Shown one piece after another: positions 47,336 to 56,543 of a stretch of 64,000 nucleotides of DNA. The position numbers were made by a program, and so were the translations under genes. The notes under the pieces are model-generated. The model was not told the origin of the DNA and searched no databases. It was given only the letters and a program-made list of their open reading frames with translations. The DNA lies in contig JADKFC010000014.1 in NCBI GenBank assembly GCA_016717655.1, forward strand, positions 1 through 64,000, in the 5' to 3' direction. The DNA is from Saprospiraceae bacterium. Its GTDB lineage: Bacteria; Bacteroidota; Bacteroidia; Chitinophagales; Saprospiraceae. The stretch's first letter is position 1, and the number at the start of each line of letters is the position of its first letter.

Positions 47336-48852
47336 ATGGCTACAAAAAGAATGAAAAAGCTAAAGTTGCTGTGAAAAAATCAGCGGCAAAACCTGCAGCA
47401 ACACCTGTCTCTAACCCTGCAGCTAAAAAAGCTGTGAAAGCGGCGTCAAAACCTGCTGCCAAACCAGTAGCTTCAAAACCGGCTGCTAGTGCAGTTAAAA
47501 AAACGGCAGCTGCAAAAAAAGCGGCACCCGCAAAAAAGGTCGCACCAGTCAAAAAGGCTGCCCCGGTTAAAAAGGCTGCTCCTGCAAAAAAAGCACCGGC
47601 AGCACCGGCAAAGGCAGCACCTAAAGCGCCGATTAAGGCTGCTCCTAAAGCTCCGGTAAAGGCTGTTCCTGCAAAAAAAACAAGCCCGGCAAAGCCTGTA
47701 GCTAAAGTGGTCGTTACTTCAAAGCCTAAAGCCGCTGCAAAAGTCCAGCCCAAGGCGGTAGCTAAAGCTGCTCCCCCGGCTAAATCCGCTCTTGCAAAAC
47801 CAGTGGCCAAAGCCAAGGTAGAAACGCCTAAAGCACCACTTAAAAAAAATGTTGAACCTCAAAAACCGATACCATCAAAACCAACTAAAATCGCTAAGGC
47901 TGAAGTTACCGCTCCTAAAGCAGCTAAACCTCCAGTTAAAGCAGAAACGAAGATTGATAAAAAATCTTCCACCGCTGTTGCTCCCAAAGGCAAAGCAGTA
48001 GAAAAAGTAGCCCCCAAAAAGCCGACGAAACCTTTGCCTACAATTGATAAAGTACAATTAGAAAAATTAGAAAATTCGTTTGATAATCAAGCAAAAATTG
48101 AATACCTAAAGGAAAAAAGAAATATGCAACCAGACCCCCCATCATTACCGGTACAAACTGTGGTTCACAGGTACAACGATAAAGATCTGGAAGAATTCAA
48201 AGCCATCATAGATGACAAATTGGAAAAAGCCAGGTATCAATACGAAAACTTAATTGAACAAATTAAGGAAATCACAGAAAATACAAGCGGTGATTTCACA
48301 AAGGACCTTACCGACTTTTCATCTTCACAATCAGAAGTGGAGATGCTCAATTCAATGGCTACCAGACAAAGAACTTTTATTTCAGACCTACAGAATGCCC
48401 AGGTCAGAATTAGAAATAAGACCTATGGAATTTGTGCGGTGACCGGTGAGTTGATTGAAAAGAAAAGACTCATAGCCGTACCTACTACCACCAAGTCTGT
48501 ACTTGCCAAACAACATGGCGAACAAGCTGCTGCAGTAGTAGCCGCTGCACAGGCTGCTTCTTCTAAGAGAGATTTAGACAGCGAAGAAGAGGAAGAAGAA
48601 ACAAAGAAAAAGAAAGTAAGCGAGCCTAAAAAACCGGTTATTATTACCAAAGTGATTAAAAAGCCAGGTTCCGCCAAGACAGCTAAAAAAATCGATGACG
48701 AGGACGACGAGCTAGATGAAATTTTGAAAGATCTGGATAGTTTTACTGAAGGTCCTGAAGAAACTTTTGAAGATGACATCGATATCGCTGATGACGAAAG
48801 CTCAGATTACGAAGAGCCATACGAAGAAGGTGAAGACGATGAAGAAGCATAA
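47336..48852 (+). CDS. Histone H1-like tail fused to a DksA/TraR-family domain, apparent frameshift at the start
   Basis: With one base added to the A-run 47344-47348, ATG 47336 opens a 505-residue protein (MATKKNEKAKVAVKKSAAK...). Residues ~5-245 are almost only Lys, Ala, Pro and Val in KKAAPAKK-like repeats, resembling histone H1 tails. A linker leads to a DksA/TraR-type unit (~272-397): LEEFKAIIDDKLEKARYQYE, then RTFISDLQNAQVRIRNKTYG, and CAVTGELIEKKRLIAVP, which keeps only one of the zinc-finger cysteines, as in other Bacteroidota members. The last ~90 residues are very acidic (DDEDDELDEILKDLD). Basic tail, polymerase-binding-like core and acidic end make a plausible DNA/chromatin or RNA polymerase regulator. 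A strong terminator follows. Confidence 0.8.
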
Positions 48853-48860
48853 TTAAGAAA

Positions 48861-48886
48861 AAGCCGGTTTAGACCGGCTTTTTTGT
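48861..48886 (+). terminator. Rho-independent terminator after the H1-DksA gene
   Basis: Perfect stem AAGCCGGT (48861-48868) / ACCGGCTT (48873-48880), loop TTAG, followed by TTTT. Nine bases past the stop; it also separates this gene from the convergent histidine kinase gene. Confidence 0.9.
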
Positions 48887-48909
48887 TTGCTTTAATGGAT
48901 TGGGGACAA

Positions 48910-49956
48910 TTAAGCCTTTTCAAGAGTGAAACCAAAGGTACTACCTAAACCCAGAGTACTGCGTACATTAATGGTTTGATGATGGGCCTCCACTATGTGT
49001 TTGACAATGCTTAAGCCGAGTCCGGATCCACCAATTTTACGCGATCGACTTGTATCCACTCTATAAAAACGATCAAATAGGTGTTTAAGATGTTTGTCTT
49101 CTATTCCTACCCCATTATCAGAAACTTCAATTAAGATCTGGCTTTCAAGGTCATAAAAACTCACTTTGACACTACCCCCTTCCCGGCCATATTTTATGGC
49201 GTTTACTACCAAATTGGTCATCACCTGGCGGATGCAGTCTTTATCGGCATTTACTGTGGTGTTGGGAGAAGCCCCTTCTTTGAATTGAAGCTTGATTTGT
49301 TTTTCCCAGGCCATCTTGTCCAGATCATCAAATATTTCTTTGGTGAGCACTTTGATGTCAAACTTCTTAAATTCTAATGCCACCGCATCCGATTCCAACT
49401 TACTGATGGTTTCCAGGTCCTCTACTATGTTTTGCAAACGGTCCGCATTGCCACTTGCTTTTTCCAGATAGTTGCGGTTGATACTGGGATCCTCTAAGCC
49501 ACCATCTAATAAAGTATGCAAGTAGCCTTGTATAGAAAATATGGGAGTCTTTAGTTCATGGGAAATATTTCCCACATATGATTTACGGTATTCTTCAAGG
49601 CTTTTGAGCGATTCAATTTCCTGCTGGGTATCTCTTGTCCATTCGATCACATCTTCAGTAACTGCCTCAAAGGTGGCTGATCCAATATCTACTGATTCTT
49701 TCTCCTTTTTTGTAAGCTTGGCATCTCTGATAATTTTGTAAATCACCTTAATTTTCCTGAAAACAAATCTCTCTAAAACATTTTTAACAATGTAAACATT
49801 AATGGCTAATCCCATAAATACAAAAAGTAATTGAAGCCATGGAGATGGAAAATACCTGGAAAGGAGGTAGTGAATAGAAATAAATACCAGGTACAGGAAA
49901 CTAATACAGGCAATCACAAAAAATGTTAATTGCCTTATGGATAGATTTTTGAACAC
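48910..49956 (-). CDS. Sensor histidine kinase, PhoR-like
   Basis: A 348-residue kinase. Two N-terminal membrane helices (~10-30 and ~39-62) flank a very short loop, so it has little or no external sensor domain. The HisKA motif is NISHELKTPIFSIQGYL with His133. The catalytic domain has the N box (NLVVNAIKYG), G1 (DNGVGIEDKHL), F and G2 (GGSGLGLSIVK). It phosphorylates a response regulator, usually PhoB-like and next to it in this phylum; none lies within this window on either side, so its partner is elsewhere. Confidence 0.92.
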   Translation of the reverse strand: MFKNLSIRQLTFFVIACISFLYLVFISIHYLLSRYFPSPWLQLLFVFMGLAINVYIVKNVLERFVFRKIKVIYKIIRDAKLTKKEKESVDIGSATFEAVTEDVIEWTRDTQQEIESLKSLEEYRKSYVGNISHELKTPIFSIQGYLHTLLDGGLEDPSINRNYLEKASGNADRLQNIVEDLETISKLESDAVALEFKKFDIKVLTKEIFDDLDKMAWEKQIKLQFKEGASPNTTVNADKDCIRQVMTNLVVNAIKYGREGGSVKVSFYDLESQILIEVSDNGVGIEDKHLKHLFDRFYRVDTSRSRKIGGSGLGLSIVKHIVEAHHQTINVRSTLGLGSTFGFTLEKA

Positions 49957-50021
49957 TTTTTAAAGGTGAAATTAAAAATCTGCAAACAAAGAAGAGTGAT
50001 TTCAATGTTAATTTTTAAATA

Positions 50022-50050
50022 AAAAAAAAGCACCAACATTGTGGTGCCTT
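50022..50050 (-). terminator. Rho-independent terminator after tRNA-Ser
   Basis: Stem GCACCA (50030-50035) / TGGTGC (50042-50047) with a T-run on the minus strand formed by the A-run 50021-50029. It lies 8 bases past the end of tRNA-Ser. Confidence 0.75.
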
Positions 50051-50054
50051 TTAG

Positions 50055-50142
50055 CGGAAGAATAGGGATTCGAACCCCAGGTACCCTTTCAGGTACGCCG
50101 GTTTTCAAGACCGGTGCAATAAACCAACTCTGCCATTCTTCC
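50055..50142 (-). tRNA. tRNA-Ser (anticodon UGA)
   Basis: The minus strand folds as a class II tRNA, 88 bases. Acceptor GGAAGAA pairs with TTCTTCC, discriminator G. The anticodon loop is CTTGAAA, giving anticodon TGA (UCA codons). A long variable arm (GTACCTGAAAGGGTAC) and T-arm GGGGTTCGAATCCC mark it as tRNA-Ser. CCA is not encoded. The next gene upstream is L-serine ammonia-lyase, probably by chance. Confidence 0.95.
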
Positions 50143-50274
50143 TTTTCTCTCTTTAGAGAACGCAAAAGTACAACTTTTCATTTACATAGCCAAAAAATAG
50201 AGAAAAAAATATTCTTAATTCATGTGATAGCAGTACTCATATATGCCAGTGAATCATATTTAATACTAAGATTA

Positions 50275-51702
50275 TCAACATTCTACGATATTAACAGGGA
50301 TGTGAATTGCAAGCCCTCCGTCAGAAGTTTCTTTGTATTTATGGTGCATATCATCCGCCGTTTGTTTCATGGTTCTGATCACGCCGTCTAAGGTTACTTT
50401 TGCTTTTGCTGGATCTGACTCCAAAGCGATCTGTGATGCTGTAACTGCTTTGATAGCTCCCATTGTGTTGCGTTCAATACAGGGAATTTGTACCAAACCT
50501 CCAATGGGATCACAGGTCATGCCCAAATGATGTTCCATTGCAATTTCTGCTGCCATCATTGCCTGCTCACTGCTTCCACCCAAACATTCTGTCAATGCTG
50601 CAGCAGCCATTGCTGATGACACCCCAATCTCGGCCTGACAACCACCCATCGCCGCAGAAATGGTAGCTCCTTTTTTAAATAAGCTTCCCATTTCACCAGC
50701 CACAAAAAGGAAGGTAAAAATGTCATCATCTTTGGCTTCGGGAGAAAACAAAAGGTGGTACATCAAAACTGCCGGGATTACACCAGCCGCGCCATTAGTA
50801 GGAGCTGTTACGATTCTGCCGTAATTGGCATTTTCTTCATTCACCGCCAATGCAAAACAGCTCAGCCATTTTAAGGTGGTGCTAAAAGTATGGGCCTGGT
50901 TTTTAATACAAGCCATCCATTCGTCTGTATTGTGGATATCCTTCTGACCAGGCATTAGCTTTTCTGCCATTTCAAAAGCTCTTCGCTGAACATCCAGTCC
51001 TCCTGGTAAAGAACCGCTCTTTTTACAAGATTCAAAAATGCAGGTCTTCATTACTTGCCACAGTTCCAACATCTTTTCCTTTATCTCATGCTCATCTCTC
51101 AAAGCTCTTTCATTTTGAATCACCACTTCTGAGATGGATGCATTTAACTGTGTGCACCATTTTTTTAAATCTTCACCTGTATCTATTGGATAGGGCATTT
51201 CAAAACCATGGCTCTTTTGCTGATCTTCTCCTTCACACAAAACAAAACCACCTCCAAGTGAATAATAGGTTTTAGCCATAGAATGCTCTCCATTAAAATG
51301 AGCTACAAAGGTCAGAGCATTCGCATGATACGGCAACATCTGATCATACAAAAAATGAATATTGGTCTCTGTATTAAAGTCAATAGTCTTTACTGACATC
51401 AGGTCAAGCTTGCCACTTCCTTCTACATCCTCAAATACGGGAATTACATCTTCAACCGGAACGGATTCGGGCTGCCTGCCCGTCAATCCTAAAACAACAG
51501 CCATGTCAGTACCATGGCCTTTGCCGGTCTTCGCCAATGAACCATATAACCAGACATCTACTGAATTCAGCTCAGCCATCTGCTGCCCATCAACTAGTCT
51601 TTGCCCAAAATCAAGCGCCGCTTTCCATGGTCCCATTGTATGAGAACTTGAAGGACCAATACCTATTTTAAAAATATCAAAAATACTTATCCTCTCTCCC
51701 AA
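50275..51702 (-). CDS. sdaA: L-serine ammonia-lyase
   Basis: A 475-residue single-chain L-serine dehydratase joining the beta (IFDIFKIGIGPSSSHTMGP, ~8-27) and alpha halves. The [4Fe-4S] ligands sit in GGCQAEIG and CDPIGGLVQIPC. It deaminates serine to pyruvate and ammonia and is oxygen-sensitive because of its cluster. It starts 6 bases after the DoxX-type gene stop, so both likely share an operon from the promoter box at 53210. Confidence 0.95.
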   Translation of the reverse strand: MGERISIFDIFKIGIGPSSSHTMGPWKAALDFGQRLVDGQQMAELNSVDVWLYGSLAKTGKGHGTDMAVVLGLTGRQPESVPVEDVIPVFEDVEGSGKLDLMSVKTIDFNTETNIHFLYDQMLPYHANALTFVAHFNGEHSMAKTYYSLGGGFVLCEGEDQQKSHGFEMPYPIDTGEDLKKWCTQLNASISEVVIQNERALRDEHEIKEKMLELWQVMKTCIFESCKKSGSLPGGLDVQRRAFEMAEKLMPGQKDIHNTDEWMACIKNQAHTFSTTLKWLSCFALAVNEENANYGRIVTAPTNGAAGVIPAVLMYHLLFSPEAKDDDIFTFLFVAGEMGSLFKKGATISAAMGGCQAEIGVSSAMAAAALTECLGGSSEQAMMAAEIAMEHHLGMTCDPIGGLVQIPCIERNTMGAIKAVTASQIALESDPAKAKVTLDGVIRTMKQTADDMHHKYKETSDGGLAIHIPVNIVEC

Positions 51703-51708
51703 AATCGT

Positions 51709-53190
51709 TTATTTAAGAAAGGTAGATTTGATGGATTCATAAGCAGGAAGTTGGTTTTTATGCCATTTCTGTAGGATGGTTCCATTCTTCCATAAAACCA
51801 GGCCAGGATTGGATCTAATAACCGTCTTTAATAAGATGTCATCTGCTGTTAAGTAGGTGCCTTTGATTCCTGTTTCAAGAGCCAAATCATCAGCAGCTTC
51901 CTTTGATATACCTCCAATGACAACAGAAACCTCATTACCCTCTGCAAGGGCATTATCCAAGATAGGTTTCATTGATTTTAGATCTGAAATGAAAGAGGTC
52001 GGCCAAATGAAATCAGTCTTGCTTACCTCTTTATTCATAAGCTTTAAAAATTTCTTTTTAGGTGGGTTTTGCCCGGAAATTTGGGTAGTATCTACAACAA
52101 ATACAGAATCCTGTACAATACTTTTAATTGATTCAGTTTCAAATTTTACTTTTGGTGATAGAACCATAAAGTTGTTTTTAGGATTGGCCAGGAACATATC
52201 CGTGAAGTCGACACCATCAAAATCAGTAATTTCAAATTCAGATACCTTGGTCCTGGGTATGCTGGCTTCTGTTTTGATTTGTTCCAACACCTCCCACTTT
52301 TTGTCATCGCCATATTTTTCGGCCTCCTTCATATATTGATCATACGGCACCTCAATTACTTTACCTGATGTAAGATCCTTAATACTAAACGCTGTTATTT
52401 TTACAGCGGCCTGGGCATCATCTTCTGCCTTTCTTTGAGCAGCTATATTGGCTCCATTTTTAAAAGGTCTGAAATCAATATGGGGTTCTGTCCAAACAAA
52501 ATTGTACAAACAATAGCCAATCAAAACAGCGGTAGACCCGAATACAATCCAGCTTGATTTTTTATTATCCAAAAGTTGGTGCATGAGCTTACTCCTTTCC
52601 ACAAAATAGATGGAAGGAAACAGTAGTGCCAGGTCTTTGAAAAATGATATTCTGGGTTCTAGCTTAATAAAATCACCAAAACAGCCACAATCTGTCACTT
52701 TCATGTTGGATGCCTTATAAGCCCCCCAGTTTCCTAAATCAAAAAAGTTGACTCCTGCTGGAACATAACCCGTCATATAAGTAAAACCGGTAAGAATGGT
52801 AAAGAACACAACCAGGCCAAAAAACAACCAGGCTGTTAGTTTAGGCTTATAACCTAAAAGCAACATGACGCCAAGCACAATTTCAAAAACGATCATGCTC
52901 ACTGAAAACAAAATCGAAACGCTGGATAGCATTGGAAAGACCGGTGCAATATATGAAAACCATGTTTGAGAAAACACAGATTCAAATTCACCAAAATACT
53001 GCTCCATTTTAAAAGCCGTTCCCATTGGGTCGATTGCTTTTACCCAACCAGAAAATATAAACAAAACCCCACAAAATGACTGAAAAAAGGTCATTAGGTA
53101 GGATTTATGAAGTTTGAGCAAGAAGGCTATAGCCAGGGTTAAAATGGCAGCCACAATACCTATATTCAGTACCAGGGATGTAATACTCAT
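51709..53190 (-). CDS. DoxX / MauE-like membrane protein with a C-terminal soluble domain
   Basis: ATG 53190 (MSITSLVLNIG) gives 493 residues; the longer open frame begins before the promoter box and is not needed. The first ~250 residues have four or more membrane helices of the DoxX/MauE type with the conserved DCGCFGDFIKL motif. A further helix (~255-275) anchors a soluble C-terminal region of ~210 residues, which I cannot assign. This composite is the BT_3928 type common in Bacteroidota and is thought to deal with disulfide or quinone-linked redox, but the function is unproven. Followed by sdaA at 6 bases. Confidence 0.75.
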   Translation of the reverse strand: MSITSLVLNIGIVAAILTLAIAFLLKLHKSYLMTFFQSFCGVLFIFSGWVKAIDPMGTAFKMEQYFGEFESVFSQTWFSYIAPVFPMLSSVSILFSVSMIVFEIVLGVMLLLGYKPKLTAWLFFGLVVFFTILTGFTYMTGYVPAGVNFFDLGNWGAYKASNMKVTDCGCFGDFIKLEPRISFFKDLALLFPSIYFVERSKLMHQLLDNKKSSWIVFGSTAVLIGYCLYNFVWTEPHIDFRPFKNGANIAAQRKAEDDAQAAVKITAFSIKDLTSGKVIEVPYDQYMKEAEKYGDDKKWEVLEQIKTEASIPRTKVSEFEITDFDGVDFTDMFLANPKNNFMVLSPKVKFETESIKSIVQDSVFVVDTTQISGQNPPKKKFLKLMNKEVSKTDFIWPTSFISDLKSMKPILDNALAEGNEVSVVIGGISKEAADDLALETGIKGTYLTADDILLKTVIRSNPGLVLWKNGTILQKWHKNQLPAYESIKSTFLK

Positions 53191-53209
53191 ATGATAAATT
53201 TTATTTATG

Positions 53210-53217
53210 CAAAAATA
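53210..53217 (-). promoter_or_regulatory. Probable -7 box for the DoxX-sdaA operon
   Basis: Minus-strand TATTTTTG matches TAnnTTTG, 19 bases before ATG 53190. Confidence 0.45.
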
Positions 53218-53408
53218 ATCATTAGTGCTTAGAAAGAATGTTAACATACACATAATATGTCTAAGATCCTCAATTTGCAACATATAACACTGATTATCAA
53301 TACTATAAAACAATATTTGAGCTCCCTTTTCAGGAGTATTGCCCCTGCGGTGCCGGAATAATAAACATCATTCTTTTTAGAAAAACACAATATTCTTATC
53401 TTTGGTCA

Positions 53409-54179
53409 ATGAACCCACCGAGTTTTAAGAAACCTCTGATCAATGTGATCGATGAGGACTACCTGATTCCACACCTTAATCGGAGAAGAAGAGTGGCAGC
53501 ATTGTTACCTCACAATTATGCCACCAGCAATAAAACGTATCCAGTTTTGTATTTGCACGATGGACAGAACTTATTTGATGATCATGCTCCATTTGGAAAT
53601 TGGGGTGTCGACAAACAGTTGGCAGTATTGGCAGAATTAGGCATAGAAGTCATTGTCATTGCCATAGATCATGGTGGTAAAGAGCGCATTGCAGAGTATT
53701 TGCCCTACGACAATCCCAAATTCACAGAAAAAAAAGGGGAACAGCACCTTCAATTTATGATGGAAGATTTAAAACCGCACATTGATAAGAATTTCAGGGT
53801 TAAATCAGGCAGGGAATACACAGGAATAGGTGGGAGTTCAATGGGAGGTTTGATAAGCCTCTATGCAGGTTTTAATTTTAACGAAGTTTTCGGAAATCTA
53901 ATGATATTTAGCCCCAGTATCTGGATTTCAGAACAAGTATTTAAACAAGCCACCCAATTTAATCCATTTGGATCTACAAAAATTTACCTGTACTCAGGAG
54001 GGCAGGAAAGCCATTCACTAAAACCATCCATGGATTTTTTAGGGTCTATTTTAAAAAGCAGAGAAAGAATGACCGGACAAATAGAAATTATGGAAAGTTA
54101 CAACCCGGCAGGAACGCATCAGGAATATTTTTGGGGGCAAGAATTTCCTAAAGCGTTAACCTGGTTGTATTCAAATTGA
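53409..54179 (+). CDS. Alpha/beta hydrolase, esterase D-like
   Basis: A 256-residue hydrolase of the putative esterase family. The nucleophile elbow is GIGGSSMGGLISLYAG (GxSxxG), the oxyanion segment YPVLYLHDGQNLFDD is diagnostic of this group, and the catalytic His is near the C-terminus (GTHQEYFW). Similar enzymes act on acyl esters such as siderophores or carbohydrate esters; no substrate is evident. A match to TAnnTTTG at 53397-53404 is only 4 bases before the ATG, which would make a leaderless message or mean a later start such as GTG 53445. Confidence 0.88.
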   Translation: MNPPSFKKPLINVIDEDYLIPHLNRRRRVAALLPHNYATSNKTYPVLYLHDGQNLFDDHAPFGNWGVDKQLAVLAELGIEVIVIAIDHGGKERIAEYLPYDNPKFTEKKGEQHLQFMMEDLKPHIDKNFRVKSGREYTGIGGSSMGGLISLYAGFNFNEVFGNLMIFSPSIWISEQVFKQATQFNPFGSTKIYLYSGGQESHSLKPSMDFLGSILKSRERMTGQIEIMESYNPAGTHQEYFWGQEFPKALTWLYSN

Positions 54180-54184
54180 AATCA

Positions 54185-55606
54185 ATGCATAAAATCAACA
54201 TAACTCAAAAAATCACAGAAAACCATCATTGGGTTTTACCCGTTTTTGAAAACGATCTTTCTCAATTTGAATTCAAAAAATGGACGGGTCTACCCCAACC
54301 ATATGAATTCAAAGCAGAAATAGGAGAAATCAATACCTTGATCCATCCCGGATTTGAAAAAAAGAGATGGTTATTGGGATTGGGAAAAAGAAATGGTGCT
54401 GAACAACTGATTCAACCTTTTCGAAAGGTAATTTACCAAAATCTAAAAGTGGGGGGTAAAATGGTGGTAAAAGCCGACCTTTTTACCGAAGAACAACTTG
54501 AGGTTTGTATGATTGGTTTGCTAATGTCTGGTTATCAAATCAAAGCCATCAAAAAAGACAAGCAGGAAAGTGAAATCAAAACAATTGAAATATACGCACC
54601 CCAGTCCTTTGCAAAAAAAATACTTCAAAAAGCAGTAACCATAGCCAAAGCTTGTTTTTCTGCCATGGATTTGGTCAATATGCCTTCAAATTATAAAACA
54701 CCCCAATATTTGTCAGAATATGTCAAATCAGCCGGACAGGAACAAGGGTTTGATGTTAGGGTAATTAAAGGAGCTGCCCTTCTAAAAAACAAGCTACATG
54801 CCTTGCATGAAGTGGGAAAGGGAAGTGAGAATGAACCTGCTTTTATTATCATGGAATACAAAGCAGCTAAAAAACCAGTTGCCAAAATTGGTTTGGTGGG
54901 TAAAGGAATCACCTTTGACACAGGAGGTATTTCATTAAAGAATCCTACCAACATGCATTACATGAAAAGCGATATGGCAGGAGCAGCGGCTGTTATTGGA
55001 GTAATGCAAGCAGCAGCTGAGTTGAAATTACCCATTCATTTGATTGGCATAGTGCCAGCCGCTGAAAACGCAGTGGGTTCAAAGGCTTACCGTCCAGGCG
55101 ACATTATACAAAGCTATAGTGGCAAGACCATCGAAGTAATTGATACTGATGCTGAAGGTCGACTGGTTTTAGCTGACGGACTTGCTTACATGACAAAAAA
55201 TTATAGCCCTGATTATCTAATTGACCTAGCAACCTTAACAGGTAGTTGTATTGCCACCTTAGGTTATACTGCTGCGGGACTTTTTACACAGAATGAAGAA
55301 TTGGCCTCAGAATTATACCAATCCGGAAGGATTACAGGAGAAAAGAACTGGCGACTTCCTTTGTGGGATGACTACAAGTCACAAATGCAAAGTGATATGG
55401 CAGATATTAAAAATCTGAGCAGTTTACCCGTTGCCGGTGCCATTACTGCTGCAAAGTTTTTGGAAGCTTTTACTGAAAACCATTCAGCATGGGCCCATCT
55501 TGATATCGCTGGAGTCAGCTTTACCGACTCTGAATACTTAAAATCCCGGAGTGCAACTGCTTATGGCGTAAGATTGTTGACACACTGGATGCTGGGTAAA
55601 TGTTGA
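54185..55606 (+). CDS. Leucyl aminopeptidase (M17)
   Basis: A ~473-residue M17 peptidase. The catalytic metal segments are VGKGITFDTGGISLKNP and DTDAEGRLVLADGLAYM, both complete, with the preceding KSDMAGAAAVIG. Chain length is right for the family. ATG 54185 is used; a TTG at 54176 that overlaps the esterase stop (TTGA) is the alternative. It removes N-terminal residues from peptides in the cytosol. It forms a tight plus-strand run with the esterase, UbiA and Maf genes. Confidence 0.93.
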   Translation: MHKINITQKITENHHWVLPVFENDLSQFEFKKWTGLPQPYEFKAEIGEINTLIHPGFEKKRWLLGLGKRNGAEQLIQPFRKVIYQNLKVGGKMVVKADLFTEEQLEVCMIGLLMSGYQIKAIKKDKQESEIKTIEIYAPQSFAKKILQKAVTIAKACFSAMDLVNMPSNYKTPQYLSEYVKSAGQEQGFDVRVIKGAALLKNKLHALHEVGKGSENEPAFIIMEYKAAKKPVAKIGLVGKGITFDTGGISLKNPTNMHYMKSDMAGAAAVIGVMQAAAELKLPIHLIGIVPAAENAVGSKAYRPGDIIQSYSGKTIEVIDTDAEGRLVLADGLAYMTKNYSPDYLIDLATLTGSCIATLGYTAAGLFTQNEELASELYQSGRITGEKNWRLPLWDDYKSQMQSDMADIKNLSSLPVAGAITAAKFLEAFTENHSAWAHLDIAGVSFTDSEYLKSRSATAYGVRLLTHWMLGKC

Positions 55607-55625
55607 GTTTAAAAAACCATCATCT

Positions 55626-56543
55626 ATGATGGCTTACATTCATATCTTAAGGCCAATCAATTTGGCGATTGTTGTATTGACACAGTCGATCGTCTATTAT
55701 TTAGTGTTGGCTCCACAGCTTTTTGAAACATCTCTTTCTCCCATTCAATTTGGGTTATTGATGCTATGTACAGCCATCATAGCCGGCAGCGGATATATTA
55801 TCAATGATATCTATGATGTGGCAACAGATCAAATCAACAAACCTGAAAAATGCTATATCCCGATGCAGATTTCAATGCCAACTGCATGGGGATATTATTA
55901 TTTTTGGATTTCCCTGGGCATGATCATTGCCACTTATCTTGCCATAGTAAGTCATAACCTTCCTTTGCTGGCCCTCTACCCTCTTAGCATTTGGCTTCTT
56001 TGGCTTTATGCCAAAACACTTAAAAAATCAGGGGTCGGAGGCAATTTGGTAGTGGCTTTTATGACATCATTTGTTACCCTAATTTTGATCGTAGCAGAAA
56101 GACTGCAGTTAATGAAATCAGAAAATTCGAACTTACTGCAATTATTGCTGGGCTTTGCCTTTTTCTCTTTTTTAGTAAATCTGGCGAGAGAGTGGGTAAA
56201 AGACATTGAAGATATGGATGGCGACAAAGCCATTGAATCTATTTCATTGCCAATCACCATCGGTATTGACAAAACTAAAAAATGGATCCACCTTTGCCTG
56301 GCAACTTCAATAATTGCTTTGATTTGGTTTCAATGGATATACCCACATTCTTTCCATCAAAGCATCTTTGCCTATGTATTTGTAGTGGCACCTATGGTAA
56401 AGGCCGCTATCAAACTAAGCAATGGAAGAGAGAAAACGGATTATCACAAAACAGCCAATTTTTTAAAACTCATCCTCTTCGCAGGCATGATCTATTTATT
56501 ACTTTTTAGTCCTATTGTAAAAGCATATGGAATTGCGCAATAA
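55626..56543 (+). CDS. UbiA-family prenyltransferase
   Basis: A 305-residue membrane prenyltransferase with about nine helices. The first aspartate-rich motif is NDIYDVATDQINKPEK (from Asn60) and the second is DIEDMDGDKA (~195). The sequence is like the geranylgeranylglycerol-phosphate/tetraprenyl family of Bacteroidota rather than MenA, but the acceptor is uncertain. ATG 55626 is 19 bases after the peptidase stop. maf overlaps its last 17 bases. Confidence 0.85.
   Translation: MMAYIHILRPINLAIVVLTQSIVYYLVLAPQLFETSLSPIQFGLLMLCTAIIAGSGYIINDIYDVATDQINKPEKCYIPMQISMPTAWGYYYFWISLGMIIATYLAIVSHNLPLLALYPLSIWLLWLYAKTLKKSGVGGNLVVAFMTSFVTLILIVAERLQLMKSENSNLLQLLLGFAFFSFLVNLAREWVKDIEDMDGDKAIESISLPITIGIDKTKKWIHLCLATSIIALIWFQWIYPHSFHQSIFAYVFVVAPMVKAAIKLSNGREKTDYHKTANFLKLILFAGMIYLLLFSPIVKAYGIAQ

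Noticed and set aside
47340..47816. 158-residue Ala/Gly/Phe-rich frame opposite the H1-like region
   Set aside because: It is the mirror of a Lys/Ala/Pro low-complexity coding stretch, which always gives a long open frame on the other strand.
50055..51702. Functional link between tRNA-Ser and L-serine deaminase
   Set aside because: The tRNA has its own terminator and lies downstream of sdaA; adjacency alone is no evidence for a T-box type link, which is also not known in Bacteroidota.
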